64,000 nt of DNA from Posidonia oceanica (GCA_037176725.1 JAZBRS010000020.1:55456001-55520000); one strand, 5' to 3'. Counted from the first letter of the stretch, positions 21,867 through 33,833 are shown. Notes: generated from the letters alone by a model not told the origin. Numbers and translations are program-made.

Positions 21867-22950
21867 TGTAGTAAGTGATTCAATGTAAAGTAAAAAGTAA
21901 CATGAAATAAAAAGAAAATATACTTACCCGAGGGGTTTTATCCCCCCGGTTGAAACTATGTATGAATGCTTAGCTACAACAATATGGGAAACAAAAATGC
22001 AATATGCAAAAAATAGAAAGAAAACCCCCTTTTGCTATGCACGTAATGCAAGATGTGGTCGGAGACCGTAGAAGAACTATGCTCTTTGGCACTCTCAAAA
22101 ATCTCTCTTAGACCTCTCTCAATACTCTCTCTCTCTCGCTCAAAATTTCCTCCAAGATTCCTCCCTCTCAAGGTTTTCTCCCATTTTCGTCCCCTTCACA
22201 AGGTTTGGGTGCCCTTGCTTTTATAGAAGCAGGGGAAGAACAAAAGGGGTCAAATGGCCAGTTTAGCAAAATTTCCAAATCAGAAGTGTTGAACGCTAAT
22301 ATTTAGGCATTCAACGTTGAACGCTGGAAACCCAGCTTTCAACAACCACCCGAGCTCCAATTGCTAAGGATAAGGAATATTCTCCCAATAATGACTGATT
22401 GGCAATGATTAGGCTCAGATTAAGCTGTTGACTGGTCAATGGACCTATGAAGAATGTAAGAATTTGAGTTTTGAATTTGTCCAAATAAGGAAAGTTGTGG
22501 AACACAAATGCAGGTTATAGAACGCTGGAAATCCAGCGTTCTACGTTGAACGCTATAAACACAACGTTCAACACACCCAGGCTATGGACTTACCAAATTT
22601 GGCCTCTAAATCAAGGGGACATGTGTCAATCAATCAATGAGATAATTATGCCAACGTGGACCCGTTTCACTTTGAATAAGTGGTTTGGGTTCAAAAGAAA
22701 AGTTAGGCTAATATGGAAGGAAACTGAATTGGACACGTAGAATGCTGTGATTCCAGCGTTCAACGTAGAACGTCGGGTTTCCCGTGTTCAATGTAGAATG
22801 CTGGGTTTCAAGCGTTGAACGGCCCAGACTGACAATTAAGCCCTTGGAGAGTACTTGAGCTGAGCAAATAGCTTCTAATGATGAATGGAGCATGATATAG
22901 TGCAGTGGTACCTAAAAGTGCAAGGGGAGTGCCAAAACGGGGTATCTACA
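21867..22950 (-). mobile_element. El-F 3' LTR, 1.08 kb, a different LTR family
   Basis: Minus sense: starts TGTAGATACCCC at 22,950, directly after a purine-rich tract, and can be read to a TG/CA-type end at 21,867. A TATAAAAG box lies at 22,218-22,225, followed by a run of GAGAG/AAGAG-rich leader. Upstream of the TATA box (22,300-22,830) there are many inverted repeats with the core GAACGCTGG/CCAGCGTTC, for example 22,520-22,541. The family is not recognised, but the LTR border and PPT arrangement resemble those of the other elements. The left border is inferred from the TG. Confidence 0.65.
22218..22225 (-). promoter_or_regulatory. El-F TATA box
   Basis: TATAAAAG on the minus strand, the best TATA box in the window, roughly 730 bp after the LTR start, with a purine-rich leader behind it. 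Confidence 0.6.
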
Positions 22951-22964
22951 GATTGTCCCTCCTT
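22951..22964 (-). other. El-F polypurine tract
   Basis: Minus sense AAGGAGGGACAATC ends at the base before the LTR start. Compare AGGGAGGGGCATC in the other three elements. Confidence 0.7.
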
Positions 22965-23254
22965 GTAGGTTGTTTCGGAACAAAACTAGCTACAAGACAA
23001 GAGAATAATCCCTTGTGGCACTACCCAGGAGTTTTCAATTAAAAGGAAAAGAAGATCCAACACTTGGATGTGAGTGAAATCTGCCACCAAGCTGGAACAG
23101 GGAAGAGGATCCAACACCTACTGTGAGCAGGCTGGATAAGACTTAAAGGGGTCAATCTGGATAAGGGATCCAACACTCGGAACACAAAAAGAACCAACAC
23201 TCTAGCTGGAAAGGGAAGAAGATCCAACACCTGCTGTGAGCAGGCTGGATAAGA

Positions 23255-23865
23255 CATAAAGGGATCGAGCTAAGAGGACACGGCCCCAGGCGTTGCCCAA
23301 GTGGTCAAGCTAAGAGGACACGGCCTCGGACGTTGCCTAAGGGGGTCAGATTGAAAAGACATGGCCTAAGGCATTGCCCAAGGGGGTCAAACTAAAGAGA
23401 CATGGCCAAGGGCATTGCCCAAGGGGGTCGAACTAAGAGGATCGAGTTGGATGAGGGATCCAACACTCGGGACATGGAAAGAGATATGGCCTCAGGCATT
23501 GCCCGAGGGGGTCGAACTGGGTAATAAAAAGAAACATGGCCGAGGGCATTGCCCAAGGGGGTCGAACTAAGAGACACGGCCAAGGGCATTGCCCAAGGGG
23601 GTCAAACTAGGAGACACGGCCAAGGGCATTGCCCAAGAGGGTCGGAACTAAAAGACACGACCAAGGGCGTTGCCCAAGGGGGTCGAACTAAAAGAAAAGA
23701 CACGGCCTTTGGTGTTGCCCAAGGGGATCAAACTAGGAGACATGGCCAAGGGCGTTGCGCAAGGGGGTCGGAACTCAAAGACACGGCCAAGGGCATTGCC
23801 TAAGGGGGTCGAACTAAAAAGACATGGCCTCAGGCGTTGCCCGAGGGGGTCGAACTAAAAGATGG
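23255..23865. repeat. El-F tandem array with GGGCATTGCCC core
   Basis: About 15 units of 32-42 bp with the core GGCCAAGGGCATTGCCCAAG, then a GGGTC word. GGGCATTGCCC is itself a 5-bp-arm palindrome. It occupies the same region of its element as the hairpin arrays of the others, between the coding part and the PPT. Confidence 0.85.
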
Positions 23866-24129
23866 TTTGAAAAGATACTCCGGCACTGGGGCAAGTCTAA
23901 AGAAGATTTGAAGAGTTGGTGATAAATGTCTCCGGTGACCACTCGTGGCGCAATATGATGCGTTTCTGCATGGATGCATGCTGGCAAAAAATGCATGGGA
24001 GGTGGTTTTGATAAGCTATGCATGACCCTAGATAGTGGGGTTCCTCCATCATTGCCTACTTTGATTTGTGTACCGGGATGGCTCAGGAATTTGTCTCATT
24101 GATTAGAGCAGACTGACATGTGCATGAAT

Positions 24130-24400
24130 GCAATTTATCATAGTTAGGTGCCCTTTCATCAAGTGTAGCCTACACTCTCCATAGGGACCGTCGTCCAATG
24201 ACATGTAAGTTAGTGAGCGAGAGGTCCGTGATGCTCCCGGGTGTCGGGCAAAAGGGCGTTGACCTCTTCTTTGCTAGTTACATTGGCTTTATTTTGATTG
24301 CAATTTGTCATAATTAGGTGTCTTTTCATCGAGTGTTGCCTACACTCTCGATAGAGACCATCATCCTATGACCCGTGAATAGGTGAACGATAGGTCCACT
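24130..24400. repeat. Two direct copies of a 100-bp segment
   Basis: 24,130-24,232 and 24,301-24,400 share the words TCATCRAGTGT, GCCTACACTCTC, GGTCC and CCTATGAC/CCAATGACA with about 20% differences. Each contains an inverted AGTGT/ACACT pair. Confidence 0.75.
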
Positions 24401-24889
24401 AATCACGTTGGCTAAGTTTCTCCGGTCATGTACCAGATGTTCTGGGTTGCCCAGTGATTTTAGGTTGCTTGGTGGCCCAACAATTATGAAGCCAACGTCT
24501 GAATATGTATTTCAACTTGTAGAAGCCTCTGGAATGGGAAGAAAATTGGTTTGGAGGCTGCTTAATGATTTGGGGGCTTTTCCCAGAAATTCAGGAACTT
24601 AAGTTGAAGTGTAAGACGCAGCGTTTCAGATGTCTAACGTAAGACGCTGAAATTCTGCATCTTACGGCCCAAGTATTCTTTCCCTTGGTGTTGAACGTAG
24701 TGTTTCCTGCGTACAACATAGAACGTGTGATATGCAACGTTCAACACTTCAGATTGGTTCTTGCACATCTTTGACAAAACTATTATTCCTTCTAGGGTGC
24801 CCCTTTCCCCTAATCTAAAAAAAGATAATAAATGAATATAGATATGAATTGCATGAAATAAACTTAGGTGGAGGATAATAAGTCTGGCC

Positions 24890-27800
24890 TCAAATTTGTT
24901 GTCTAAATGAAGATGGCATGCCTAGCGAGTGGCTGTCTCTTCTCGAGATTCCAGCATCGGCTCGTAGGTGAATACCAAGTGACCATCCTGAATAGGAGAG
25001 GTCAAAACGCGACATGGAGTCGCAAATGCCCAAGATTTTTATATCTGTGACCGTCCGCCGCTCGAGCCCACGGTGGGCCTCACAACGCTGCCAGAGCTCG
25101 CGATGCGATCGTGCCGTGAGAGAGGGAGGGAAGTCGTGGTCAGTAGTGAATCCAAGGAGAAACTCGACACAAAAACACTGGGAAAACGCGAATAAAATAA
25201 AGATAAGACAAAAGGGAGTCGCCACCTAGTCTATTGTTTGGAAGCCGAGGAAAATCAAGGAAAAGCATAGAAAACAAGCAAAAGAATGCAATGCTATGCA
25301 AAAAGGATGACTCATGCCAAGGATGAGGGCAAAATGGTCACTACAAGCCAGAGAAAGGGTAAGGACTCCTGTTACGTGTGGGGAAGGTGTTAGGCACCCC
25401 CGACACGCTTGAGGAATCGGTCTTTCTTGGCTAAACGCTCGCATTTGCAAGAATTCGATAAGTGATTGCCATTAATTGCACGTCCAAGGGACGAGGAATG
25501 CTAATGCCATGCTATGATTGCTAAAAGGTTTGCCTGAATGCCTAAATGCCATGTATGGGGAATTAAACATGCATCCTACGTGCTCAGCAGCGCTGTCTGT
25601 GTTCTGAACCAGGTGAACCCTAGTTCGTGAGAACTCCAAGTAGTAAGCATCACTGCCCTAATGCAAATGCGGGAGATGAAACAAAACACCGGTAAAACCA
25701 CACAATGCAAGTTCGACATGCAAAGGGGAAAAGGAGACAAGGGCAGAAAAGCCAGTAAAACCACGCAATGCAAGTGTGAAACAAGCAAAGGGGAAAGGAA
25801 ACAAGGACGGAAAACCCTAATCTACATGCCTGAGAAAACAGGGTGCGAAAACAATGCATGCAGTGCAAGTGGTAGGCAATGAGTGCTATGTAGTGATTCA
25901 GGTGGGCTTATCTTGAGGATCTGAGTCCTGATCTGGAATAACTTTGGTTAGAATGGAAGATCATTCAACCAGGAAGACCTGGATAGTTAGATCGTGAAGA
26001 TCCAACGGACCGATCAAAAGTTACTCAGGAATCAAGTCAGGTGGCTCAAGGGCCAGGAAAAGTGGTCTATGTAGGGGTCTAAGTGCAAAATGTCCCTAAG
26101 TGTGTGCAATGTAGGGTGTCGTACATGTAATGAGGCTAAGGGTGCCTAAATGGGTGCAAGGGAACTATATGCAAAGGCATAAAGGTGCTATGCATGCAAG
26201 AATGCAAATGCACGGACCTAAGTGCAATTTTAAGAAACTGCAAGGACCTACATGCAATGTTGCGGTAAAAGTATGCAATGCAGCAGTTAGGGTGCAAATG
26301 TGAACTAATGATGCAATTGTGGCAAGTATGCAGAAGCAAGATGCAGATGAAATAAAAGAATGCATGCTACAGCATAAGGTAGGGACCTATATACAGAATA
26401 GGAAAACTATGGGGTTCACATGCAAAACAGAGCAAAAATGTGAATGCATGCAATATTTGAATCTATGTGCAGTTTAGGAAACATGCTGAGCTAACATGCA
26501 ATGCAAATAAACATGCAAGCATGCAAGCAATTAGAATTAGGATTAACATGCAATTAGCACAAACTATTGGACTAAATTGCAAAAGCAAGGCAAACAGGCA
26601 AGCATGCAATGATCTTAGCATTTTTAGACTAAATATGCAATTAGAACAAACTATTGTATTTTACTGCAATGCAATATGGTATAAAATGCAACTAACATAG
26701 CATTTAAATGCATAAAGGACTAAAATGCAAATAAAACATGTTATTGGACTAAACAACAATGCAATATGGTTCGAAACATGATTTGAATGAATGATTAAAT
26801 GAAAACTGGATTGATATGCAATTATAACATTTTTTTGGATTTTTCTGCATTGCAATATAGTTCAAAATAGAAATTAAATGAAATCTATAACAAAATAGGA
26901 CTATTATGCAAATAAAATATATTTTTGGGTTTTTCTGCAATGCAATATAGTTAAAACAGAAATTTAAATAACTGATTAACAATAGATTGGACTTACATGC
27001 AATTATAACATTTTTATGGGTTTTTCTGCAATGCAATGAGTTTTAAAACATGAATTAAATAACTGATAGATGATCTGAGGACTTACATGTAATTAAAACA
27101 TATTTTTGGGTTTTTCTGCAATGCAATATAGTTTTAAAACATGACTTAAATAATTAATGGATGATCTGAGGACTTACATGTAATTAAAACATATTTTTGG
27201 ATTTTTCTGCAATGCAATATAGTTTTAAAACATGATTTAAATGAAATCTACAATAGAACAGGACTGATGTGCAAATAAAATAAAAGACAGGATGAAAATG
27301 CAATGCAATAAAGTAAAATATGATATTTAAATGCTGTGATAAACAAACTAAGGACTGAAATGTGATAAAAACAAAATATAGGATTAAAAATGCAATGCAA
27401 TAAAGTAAACATGGAAATTAAATGATTTTTGATATGATCTAAGGACTGAAATGTAATAAAAATAAACTGCAGGAATAAAAATGCAATGCAATAAGGTAAA
27501 AATTGAAATTAAATGATTTCTGATATGATCTAAGGACTGAAACGCAATAAAAGTAAACTGCAGAAGTTAAATGCAATGTAATATGGTTTTAAATGTAGAT
27601 TAAATGAAACTTAAACCGACTTTGGACTGGAATGCAAATAAACCAAACCTATGGACCTAAATGTAATGTATGAATTAAACTGAAAAATAAAAACCTAACT
27701 TAAATGCTACAGTATCTACAGTGCGTCCCAACTCTCCGGCGATGCAGTGGCTGAGGGCGGCGCTCTAGGCGGCGACGGAGCTTGGTTGAGGCCTTAGGAT

Positions 27801-29160
27801 GCCAGAGGGGGTCTGCCTGGAGGTGCCGGTGGCCTTGGCGGCGTGCAGCGGTGACCAGAGCGGTCTATCGGCCTCGGTGGTTTTCTGTAGAAGACTGTCG
27901 GAGGTAGGTTGGCTGCTGGAGGCTGTGGAAGGGCTGGCTTGAGGAGGCGATAAGCTACTGGAGCTCAGGCGATGGTCCCGGAGTGATCTGGCGGAGCGGA
28001 GCTGGTCGGAGCGATGCCGCATGTGGTTGTAGAAGTTGGTTGGCGCCGGAGAAGATGGCGAGCAAGGCGGAGCTCAAAAAGCATGCAAAAGCCCTAAACA
28101 TTCTTCTAGCTATCTAGGAAGCAAGAGGGGACCAAAATTAAACTAGAAGTGAGGTCAGTTACTTGAGGGAGCGTGCTTGGGGGTCCACCGACCTCGGTTG
28201 GGTGCAGTGCTGTGGCTGGAGGTTGCAACGGCACAAGAGACTGCAGCGAGCTGCAGGTGCGACCGGCGCGAGTCACTAGAGGTCCTTCGGAGCTCGGGGA
28301 GTGGTCAAGGGTCCGTTCGCGTGCTCAGAGAAGGATTTGAATTTCGTGGGTGGCCTACAGTGGATTTTGGGTCTTCCTCTGCTGTGTTGCTCTCGGGGTG
28401 GTTGCGGTTCTCTCCAGCGGCTCGTGGAGGTTCTGTGAGGGTGGAGGGAAGTTTGAATTGGGATGGCGTCGTGTCTGGAGTGGGATAGGTTGAAATGGGT
28501 GTTTTGGGCTGAAATGGGTGTGCAGGTGTTTGTAGTGAAGAGGGAAGCTTGCTGGGTGTTTGGAGGTGAGCTGGGAGTTGGCCTGTGGTCGTGGGTGTTC
28601 TGGGAGTGCCGTGGAGGAGTTGGAGGTGTTGGGAATGGCTGTGGTGCGCTAGTGAGGGAGATTGCAGTGGTGTGGGTGCTGCTGGAAGGTGGGGGGTTGT
28701 AGGTGGGTTCTGAAGGTGAATGCTCGGGGTTCTGAGGAGGTACTGGGGTCGTGAGGATCTGGAGGAATTGCTCTAGGTGCTTGAATTGCAGAAGAGAGGG
28801 GGAATTGCAGGTCTGGAGGAGCTGTGGTTTTGTTCTTATGTTCTGGTCTTCTATCAGGGCATGGTGGAGGTAGGCCATGGTGGTGGCAGGCCAAGGGGTG
28901 TTGAGGCATGGTAAAGGGGTGCTTGCATGCCGGTGTTAGGCTTGAGAGTGGAGGAAAAAATGGAGGGAAGGAGGCTACTGTTGTTAGTGCTTTTGGTCTG
29001 CTGAGGAGAGGAAGAAGAGGACGGAAATGGAGAAAAAGGAGAAGGCAGGAGTTGGGCTGGGTCGTGCGGGTGAGAAAAAAGAAAGAAAAAGAAAGGGAAA
29101 GAAAAGGAAAGGAGGAGGTAGGTTGGGCCTAGGCTGGAAAGAAAAGAAAGAAAGAAAGAA

Positions 29161-29191
<31 letters not shown>

Positions 29192-29945
29192 GGAGAGAGA
29201 ATGAAAGAAGGGAAGGAGGAAGGAAGATGGGCTTGGGCCGTGAGGTGTAAAAGAAAAAAAGAGAAAATGGGAGAAGATGAAGAAGAAGAAGAAAAGGGGA
29301 GAGGAAAAGAAAGGAAGGAAAAGAAAGGAAGGAAAAAAGGGTGGCTTGGGCTTAGGTGGGCTTGGAAATTGGGTTTTGGGAATAGGTCCCTAGGGTTTAG
29401 CTAGGGTTTAATCTGGGTTAAGTGAGTGATTTGCTTAGGGTATTCTATGGTTGTAATGAGGGTTTAAATGAGGGGCTTGGAAGTTGGGTTTAAACTTAGG
29501 TTTTGGTTTTAGGATCCTAACCTAGGGTTTAGTGGGTGGTTTAAAATTGTGGGTTTAAGTGTGGAGTGAGTGTTTTAACCTAGGATTTATCCTAGGGTTT
29601 AGGGTTTAGGTTTCTTAGGGTTTTAGGATTTGGTTTGAATCCTAGGGTTTAGGGTTTAGATTTTGCCAGGTTTTGTGAGAGTTTAGTGAGAAGTGTGAAG
29701 TACTAGGTTTTTTCTAAGGTTTTGAATGTGGATTTCCTAGAGTTTTCTAGGGTTTTAGGTTTAGGTTTTTACCTAGGTTTCTAGGGTTTGACCTTGGGTT
29801 TAACCTTGGGTTTTGTGATTGTAAACTTAGGGTTTTGGTTTCTAGTTTTCTAAGTTTTTAATTTTCTGGTTTTTTGTGTGGGAGTTTTCTAAGTCATTCC
29901 ACCAGAGAGAGCCACTAAACAAGGGTCAAAAGTGGGGTGTCAACA
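24890..29945 (-). mobile_element. El-B 3' LTR, about 5 kb
   Basis: Minus sense start TGTTGACACCCCAC at 29,945, directly after the PPT. It shares with the other LTRs a start dense in TTTAGGG/AAACCCTA words (29,380-29,850), a purine-rich stretch with a (GAAA)n microsatellite (about 29,140-29,190), a GC-rich block (27,720-29,000), a long run of degenerate AATGCAAT/GGACTAAAATGCAA repeats (26,150-27,700), and conserved U5 blocks near 25,575-25,645 and 25,365-25,415. A TGGCGACTCC word (PBS-like) lies at about 25,208-25,217. The left end could be the TG near 24,897 or near 25,045; I could not decide. Confidence 0.75.
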
Positions 29946-29962
29946 GATGCCCCTCCCTGAGC
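29946..29962 (-). other. El-B polypurine tract
   Basis: Minus sense GCTCAGGGAGGGGCATC, identical to those of El-1 and El-D, adjacent to the LTR start. Confidence 0.9.
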
Positions 29963-30330
29963 GAGGTCAAGGGAATCGAGGCCATAGGGTTGACAAGACA
30001 CCCCACCTGACCTACGAGAGCCAGGCGCTATTGGCGTGAGTCACTTATTCGATGGATGCACCGAAAATCATGACCCAATGCCGAAATGCGAATGCAAAAT
30101 GCAGATGCGAATGTGGATGCAATGCAATGCTGATGATGCAGTGCTGATGCTAAAATAAACCTACACTAGTGTCTGCCACGCTGAAATCCACTGGGAGATG
30201 TGGGCGATGCATGCCGATATGATGCGAGATGTGACCCTGCTGCGGAAAACATGCGATGATTGTGTGTATGATGCTGATGCTGCTATCTTGCACGTGATGC
30301 TGGTATTGCTACCTAACATGTAATGCTGAT
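29963..30330 (-). other. El-B conserved 3' internal end
   Basis: Non-coding. The 110 bp next to the PPT match El-1 and El-D, including GGTGGGGTGTC (minus sense, 29,997-30,007), which pairs with the LTR start. Beyond 30,070 there are ATGCNGATGC-type simple words. Confidence 0.65.
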
Positions 30331-30339
30331 ACAATGAAT

Positions 30340-32035
30340 TATGAGTTGACGGACTCATTGCCAGATAGTTTGGGTTATCGGCCAGAGGAGTTGACAGACT
30401 CTTCACCAGATAGTTTGGGTTATCAGCCCAAGGAAAGAACGCCAGACAGGGTGACGGGTGTCAACTGAGCAGTTTGGACTGCCAGCCCAGACAAGATACC
30501 GAGGGTGGCAAAATAAGATGCCCCTGGTATCAGGGGGATGATACCAGGGGACAACCGAAGCGTCCTTGGATCAAACTGAGGGGAACCAGGAATGATAAGT
30601 ACCAGACATATCAAACCGGAAGGAAAGCCAAGGTTGATAAGTATAGGACTTACCAAAACAGAAAGGAAAACCAGGATCGATAAGTACATGACTTATCGAA
30701 GCGGACGGAAAACCAGCATCGATAAGTACATGACTTATCGAAACGGACAGAAAACCAGGATCGATAAGTACACGACTTATCGAAACGGACAGAAAACCAG
30801 GATCGATAAGTACACGACTTATCGAAACGAACAGAAAACCAGGATCGATAAGTACACGGCTTATCGAAACAAACAGAAAATCAGGATCGACAAGTACACG
30901 ACTTATCGAAATGGACAGAAAACCAGGATTGATAAGTACACGACTTATCGAAATGGATAGAAAACCAGGATCGATAACTACACGACTTATCGAAACAGAC
31001 AGAAAACCAGGATCGATAAGCACACGACTTATCGAAACAGACAGAAAACCAGGATCCATAAGTACACGACTTATCGAAACGGATAGAAAACCAGGATCGA
31101 TAAGTACATGACATATCGAAATGGATAGAAAACCAGGATCGATAAGTACACGACTTATCGAAACGGTCAGAAAACCAAGATCGATAAGTACACGACTTAT
31201 CGAAACGGACAGAAAACTAGGATCGATAACTACAGGGCTTATCGAAACGGACAGAAAACCAAGATCGACAAGTACACGACTTATCGAAATGGACAGAAAA
31301 CCAGGATCGATAAGTACACGACTTATCGAAACGGATAGAAAACCAGGATCGATAAGTACACGACTTATCGAAATGGATAGAAAACCAAGATCGATAAGCA
31401 CATGACTTATCGAAACAGACAGAAAACTAGGATCAATAAGTACACGACTTATCGAAATGGACAGAAAACTAGGATCGATAAGTACACTATTTATTGAAAC
31501 GGACAGAAAACCAGGTTTGACAAGTACACGACTTATTGAAATGGACAGAAAACCAGGATCGATAAGTACACGACTTATCGAAACGGACAGAAAACCAGGA
31601 TCGACAAGTGCACGACTTATCGAAACGGACAGAAAACCAAGATTGATAAGTACACGACTTATCGAAACGGACAGAACCAGGATTGATAAGCACAAGGCTT
31701 ATCAAAACGGACAGAAGCTGAAAGGTGATAGGTTTCGGACCCACCGACGCAAAAGGGTAGCTAATAAGCTTCAGACTTATCAACCGCAAAGGATCGGAAT
31801 GTGATAAGTTTTGGACTTATCGACCGCAAAGAGTTGCTGATAAGTTTTCAACTTATCGACTGCAAAGGGTTGGAATGTGATAAGTTTCGGACTTATGGAC
31901 CGCAAAGGGTTTGAAAAGTGATAAGTTTTGGACTTGTCGACCGCAAAGGGTTTGAAAAGTGATCAGTTTCGGACTTATGGACCGCAAGGGGTTTGAAAAG
32001 TGATAAGTTTCGAACTTATCGACCGCAAAGGGTAT
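30340..32035 (-). repeat. El-B hairpin-forming tandem arrays
   Basis: Main array: about 27 units of 42 bp from 30,595 to about 31,725, each GATAAGT, ACACG, ACTTATC plus a constant purine-rich linker. Side arrays: GAGT/ACTC and GATA/TATC units (30,340-30,430) and about seven units of about 44 bp, GATAAGT, TTTGG, ACTTATC (31,725-32,035). One unit (31,685-31,703) has GATAAGC with GCTTATC, a double change that keeps the pair; another (30,847) has the single-change wobble form. Because 42 is a multiple of 3, the array stays open in several frames; the ORFs here are by-products. Confidence 0.93.
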
Positions 32036-32630
32036 AAGGGCACCAAAATCCAAAGGCGGAGCAAGAAAACGGATGGGCCCGCGACAGTTAGGCATGCTAG
32101 CCCAGATGTAGCTAGAAATGTGATACCATGGGGCAGCAAAAAAGATGCTGCTGGTATCAGGGATGATACCAGGGGACAGCCGAAGCGCCCTTGGTATCAA
32201 AAAGTGATAGACAAAGCTGATGCGCTTGTCAAACGAGTAGTTTGGGCTACCAGCTCGGCGAGGATCCAGCCGGGAGCGCTTGGTGGCTTTGCTCGACTTG
32301 GTGGTGTTGGCCTACAGAGATTCTGGCATCCAAATGGAATGCAGGGTCTTCTTGTAGTTTCCCTTGGCGCTGAGCATGTTGGCAGTTGCTTCTGCACTTG
32401 CGAGCTGTCAGGTTCTGATAGTGCCCTCCTCATGGCTCTAAGGGGCTGAAGCAGTACGCTGAAGATATGATTGTGAGACCATGCATGCATCATGTTATGG
32501 AAAGCGGACCAAGCACATAAGCAAATGGCACAAAACATCCTTGCATTAACAAAGTCTTGATTACACGCCTATAACAGGCTGAATGGAGTACAGCAAGACT
32601 CAAAAAGGGATATGCAGATGTACAAATGCC
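32036..32630 (-). other. El-B region between hairpin array and extra ORF
   Basis: Non-coding. It holds a GATACCAGGGG hairpin (32,164-32,199; right arm CCCTTGGTATC) and a second related one starting at 32,122. The loop word CAGCCGAAGCGC is shared with El-D. Confidence 0.6.
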
Positions 32631-33833
32631 CTAGCTAGTCCAGGCCTTCATTGACCTGTTAGTGTCAGGAAATAGAGGTGCACTAGGTGGGATCTCATTA
32701 ATGGGCCAGAGCCCCTGTACTTCAGTCAGATACTCAGAAGTACATCCTGAGCCCCTTACGGCTGCAATGTTTGTTGATTTCACCCCATGGCACATAAGGT
32801 CGGCTAGCTTTGTTGTGGCAGCATCCGTGCTGAAAGGATAGGGCTGGAGCAGCTTTGGTGCTGTGCTGTCGACAAAAGCCCCTTGTTGGAAACCAAACTA
32901 CCGCATGACCCGGATGGGGTGATACTCCATGCCTTCGGTGAACCCTGGTAGGACGACCAGTCGCATGTCGCAGGTGTTGAAGAAAACAGTGAATAGCTCT
33001 GCTGCAGATGGGATAATACGCCAGGTCACTGTATCATCTGTCAGCTTTTCCAGTCTTTCATATTCCTCGTTGATAGTCTTGATAGTCTTGGTGTGGCCGC
33101 TGCTGCAGTATGTCTCAAATGCATACTTTTAGGGGCGCAGGATGTCTATCTCCAGATGTCTAGCCAGCCACACCTGTACCAGAGCCCCGTAACCATGAAA
33201 GTGGCAGCAATGGTGCGAAATGTGGTCCAGCCTGCGGTAGGTCTCAGCTAGGACGACAGGTGCAAGGTCGATTTGGCGGGTCACCACGGCAAGGGCGATC
33301 TCCGCAACTTCAATAGCGACCGTCATCTGGCCATGGCTGAAGATTAGCTCGCCCAGGAAGCAAGTGACGAAGCCGCAGAGCCATAGTTCATCTCCCAACG
33401 CGGTGCGCTTTTTGGAGACTTCCTCAAAGTAGTTCAGACGGAGCGCGGGTACAGGCCTGTCAATGCTGACCAGTCTCTTCTTGCAGCTTTGTGCAGAAAG
33501 CCCAATCAACTGGCTTAAGACTGTGGCATAGCCAGTGCGCCTCATGAACACAACTGGTCCCATGAGTGTAGAGAAGCCGTAGATCCAGCGTACTTCCTCC
33601 AGTGTTGGCGTTAATTTTGTCCTGCCGAAGCGAAAGACATGGTGCACTGGCTTCCAAAACCTTGCAGCGGCGCACAGAAGATGTCGGCTTACTTCCACAT
33701 CAGCAGCCTTCAAAAGTCTGGGTGGGATGCCCCACAGGCTCAGCTTCTCATAGTCAGCCTCAGTGAGCATGACAATCCACTCTCGGAGAGTCCTGGAGTA
33801 GTGTGTCAGAGTCACCAAGGTAGGGAAACCCAT
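32631..33833 (-). pseudogene. El-B extra ORF in env position, DUF7745/plant-mobile-domain-like
   Basis: 1,203 bp from ATG (33,833) to TAG (32,631-32,633), the same length as in El-1. FRFGRTKLTPTLEEVRWIYG and LMGPVVFMRR mark the DUF7745-like part; GELIFSHGQMTVAIE and RQIDLAPVVLAETYR follow. One TAA at 33,129-33,131 interrupts it. A 3' splice-site-like CTACAG|GT lies 44 nt upstream (about 33,877), matching the El-1 position. Overall the two copies agree in roughly two thirds of residues by eye, and no indel changes the length, which suggests the protein was under selection. No membrane segment or signal peptide is visible. Function unknown. Confidence 0.72.

Larger units (their letters stand above)
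22965..24890 (-). mobile_element. El-F 3' internal region, non-coding, cut by El-B
   Basis: No coding domain is visible. It contains a tandem array (about 23,255-23,865), a duplicated 100-bp stretch (24,130-24,232 and 24,301-24,400), and a set of inverted GTAAGACGC and GTTGAACG words (24,610-24,750) of the same style as those in the El-F LTR. The rest of El-F should lie beyond the right edge of the window, since El-B starts here and does not end within it (inference). Confidence 0.5.

Noticed and set aside
22965..23050. PPT-flanking inverted repeat in El-F
   Set aside because: I looked for complementarity to TGTAGATACCCC in the next 100 bp and found only a weak GTGCCA match.
28276..28878. 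200-codon Pro/Ser/Thr-rich ORF in the El-B LTR, and similar ones at 4,670-5,251, 18,508-19,215 and 50,387-51,197
   Set aside because: They lie in the GC-rich LTR block; length and frame differ in each LTR, so they look like composition-driven open frames, not genes.
29140..29200. (GAAA)n microsatellite as a functional element
   Set aside because: Simple sequence in a purine-rich LTR stretch; not kept in other LTRs.
29570..29660. Interstitial telomere repeat (TTTAGGG)n
   Set aside because: At most two adjacent perfect units; better explained as telo-box words that recur in all LTR starts.
30571..31695. 374-codon minus-strand ORF of repeating SISRVLIDPGFLSV units
   Set aside because: It is the translation of the 42-bp hairpin array; 42 is a multiple of 3, so several frames on both strands stay open. 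No independent coding evidence.
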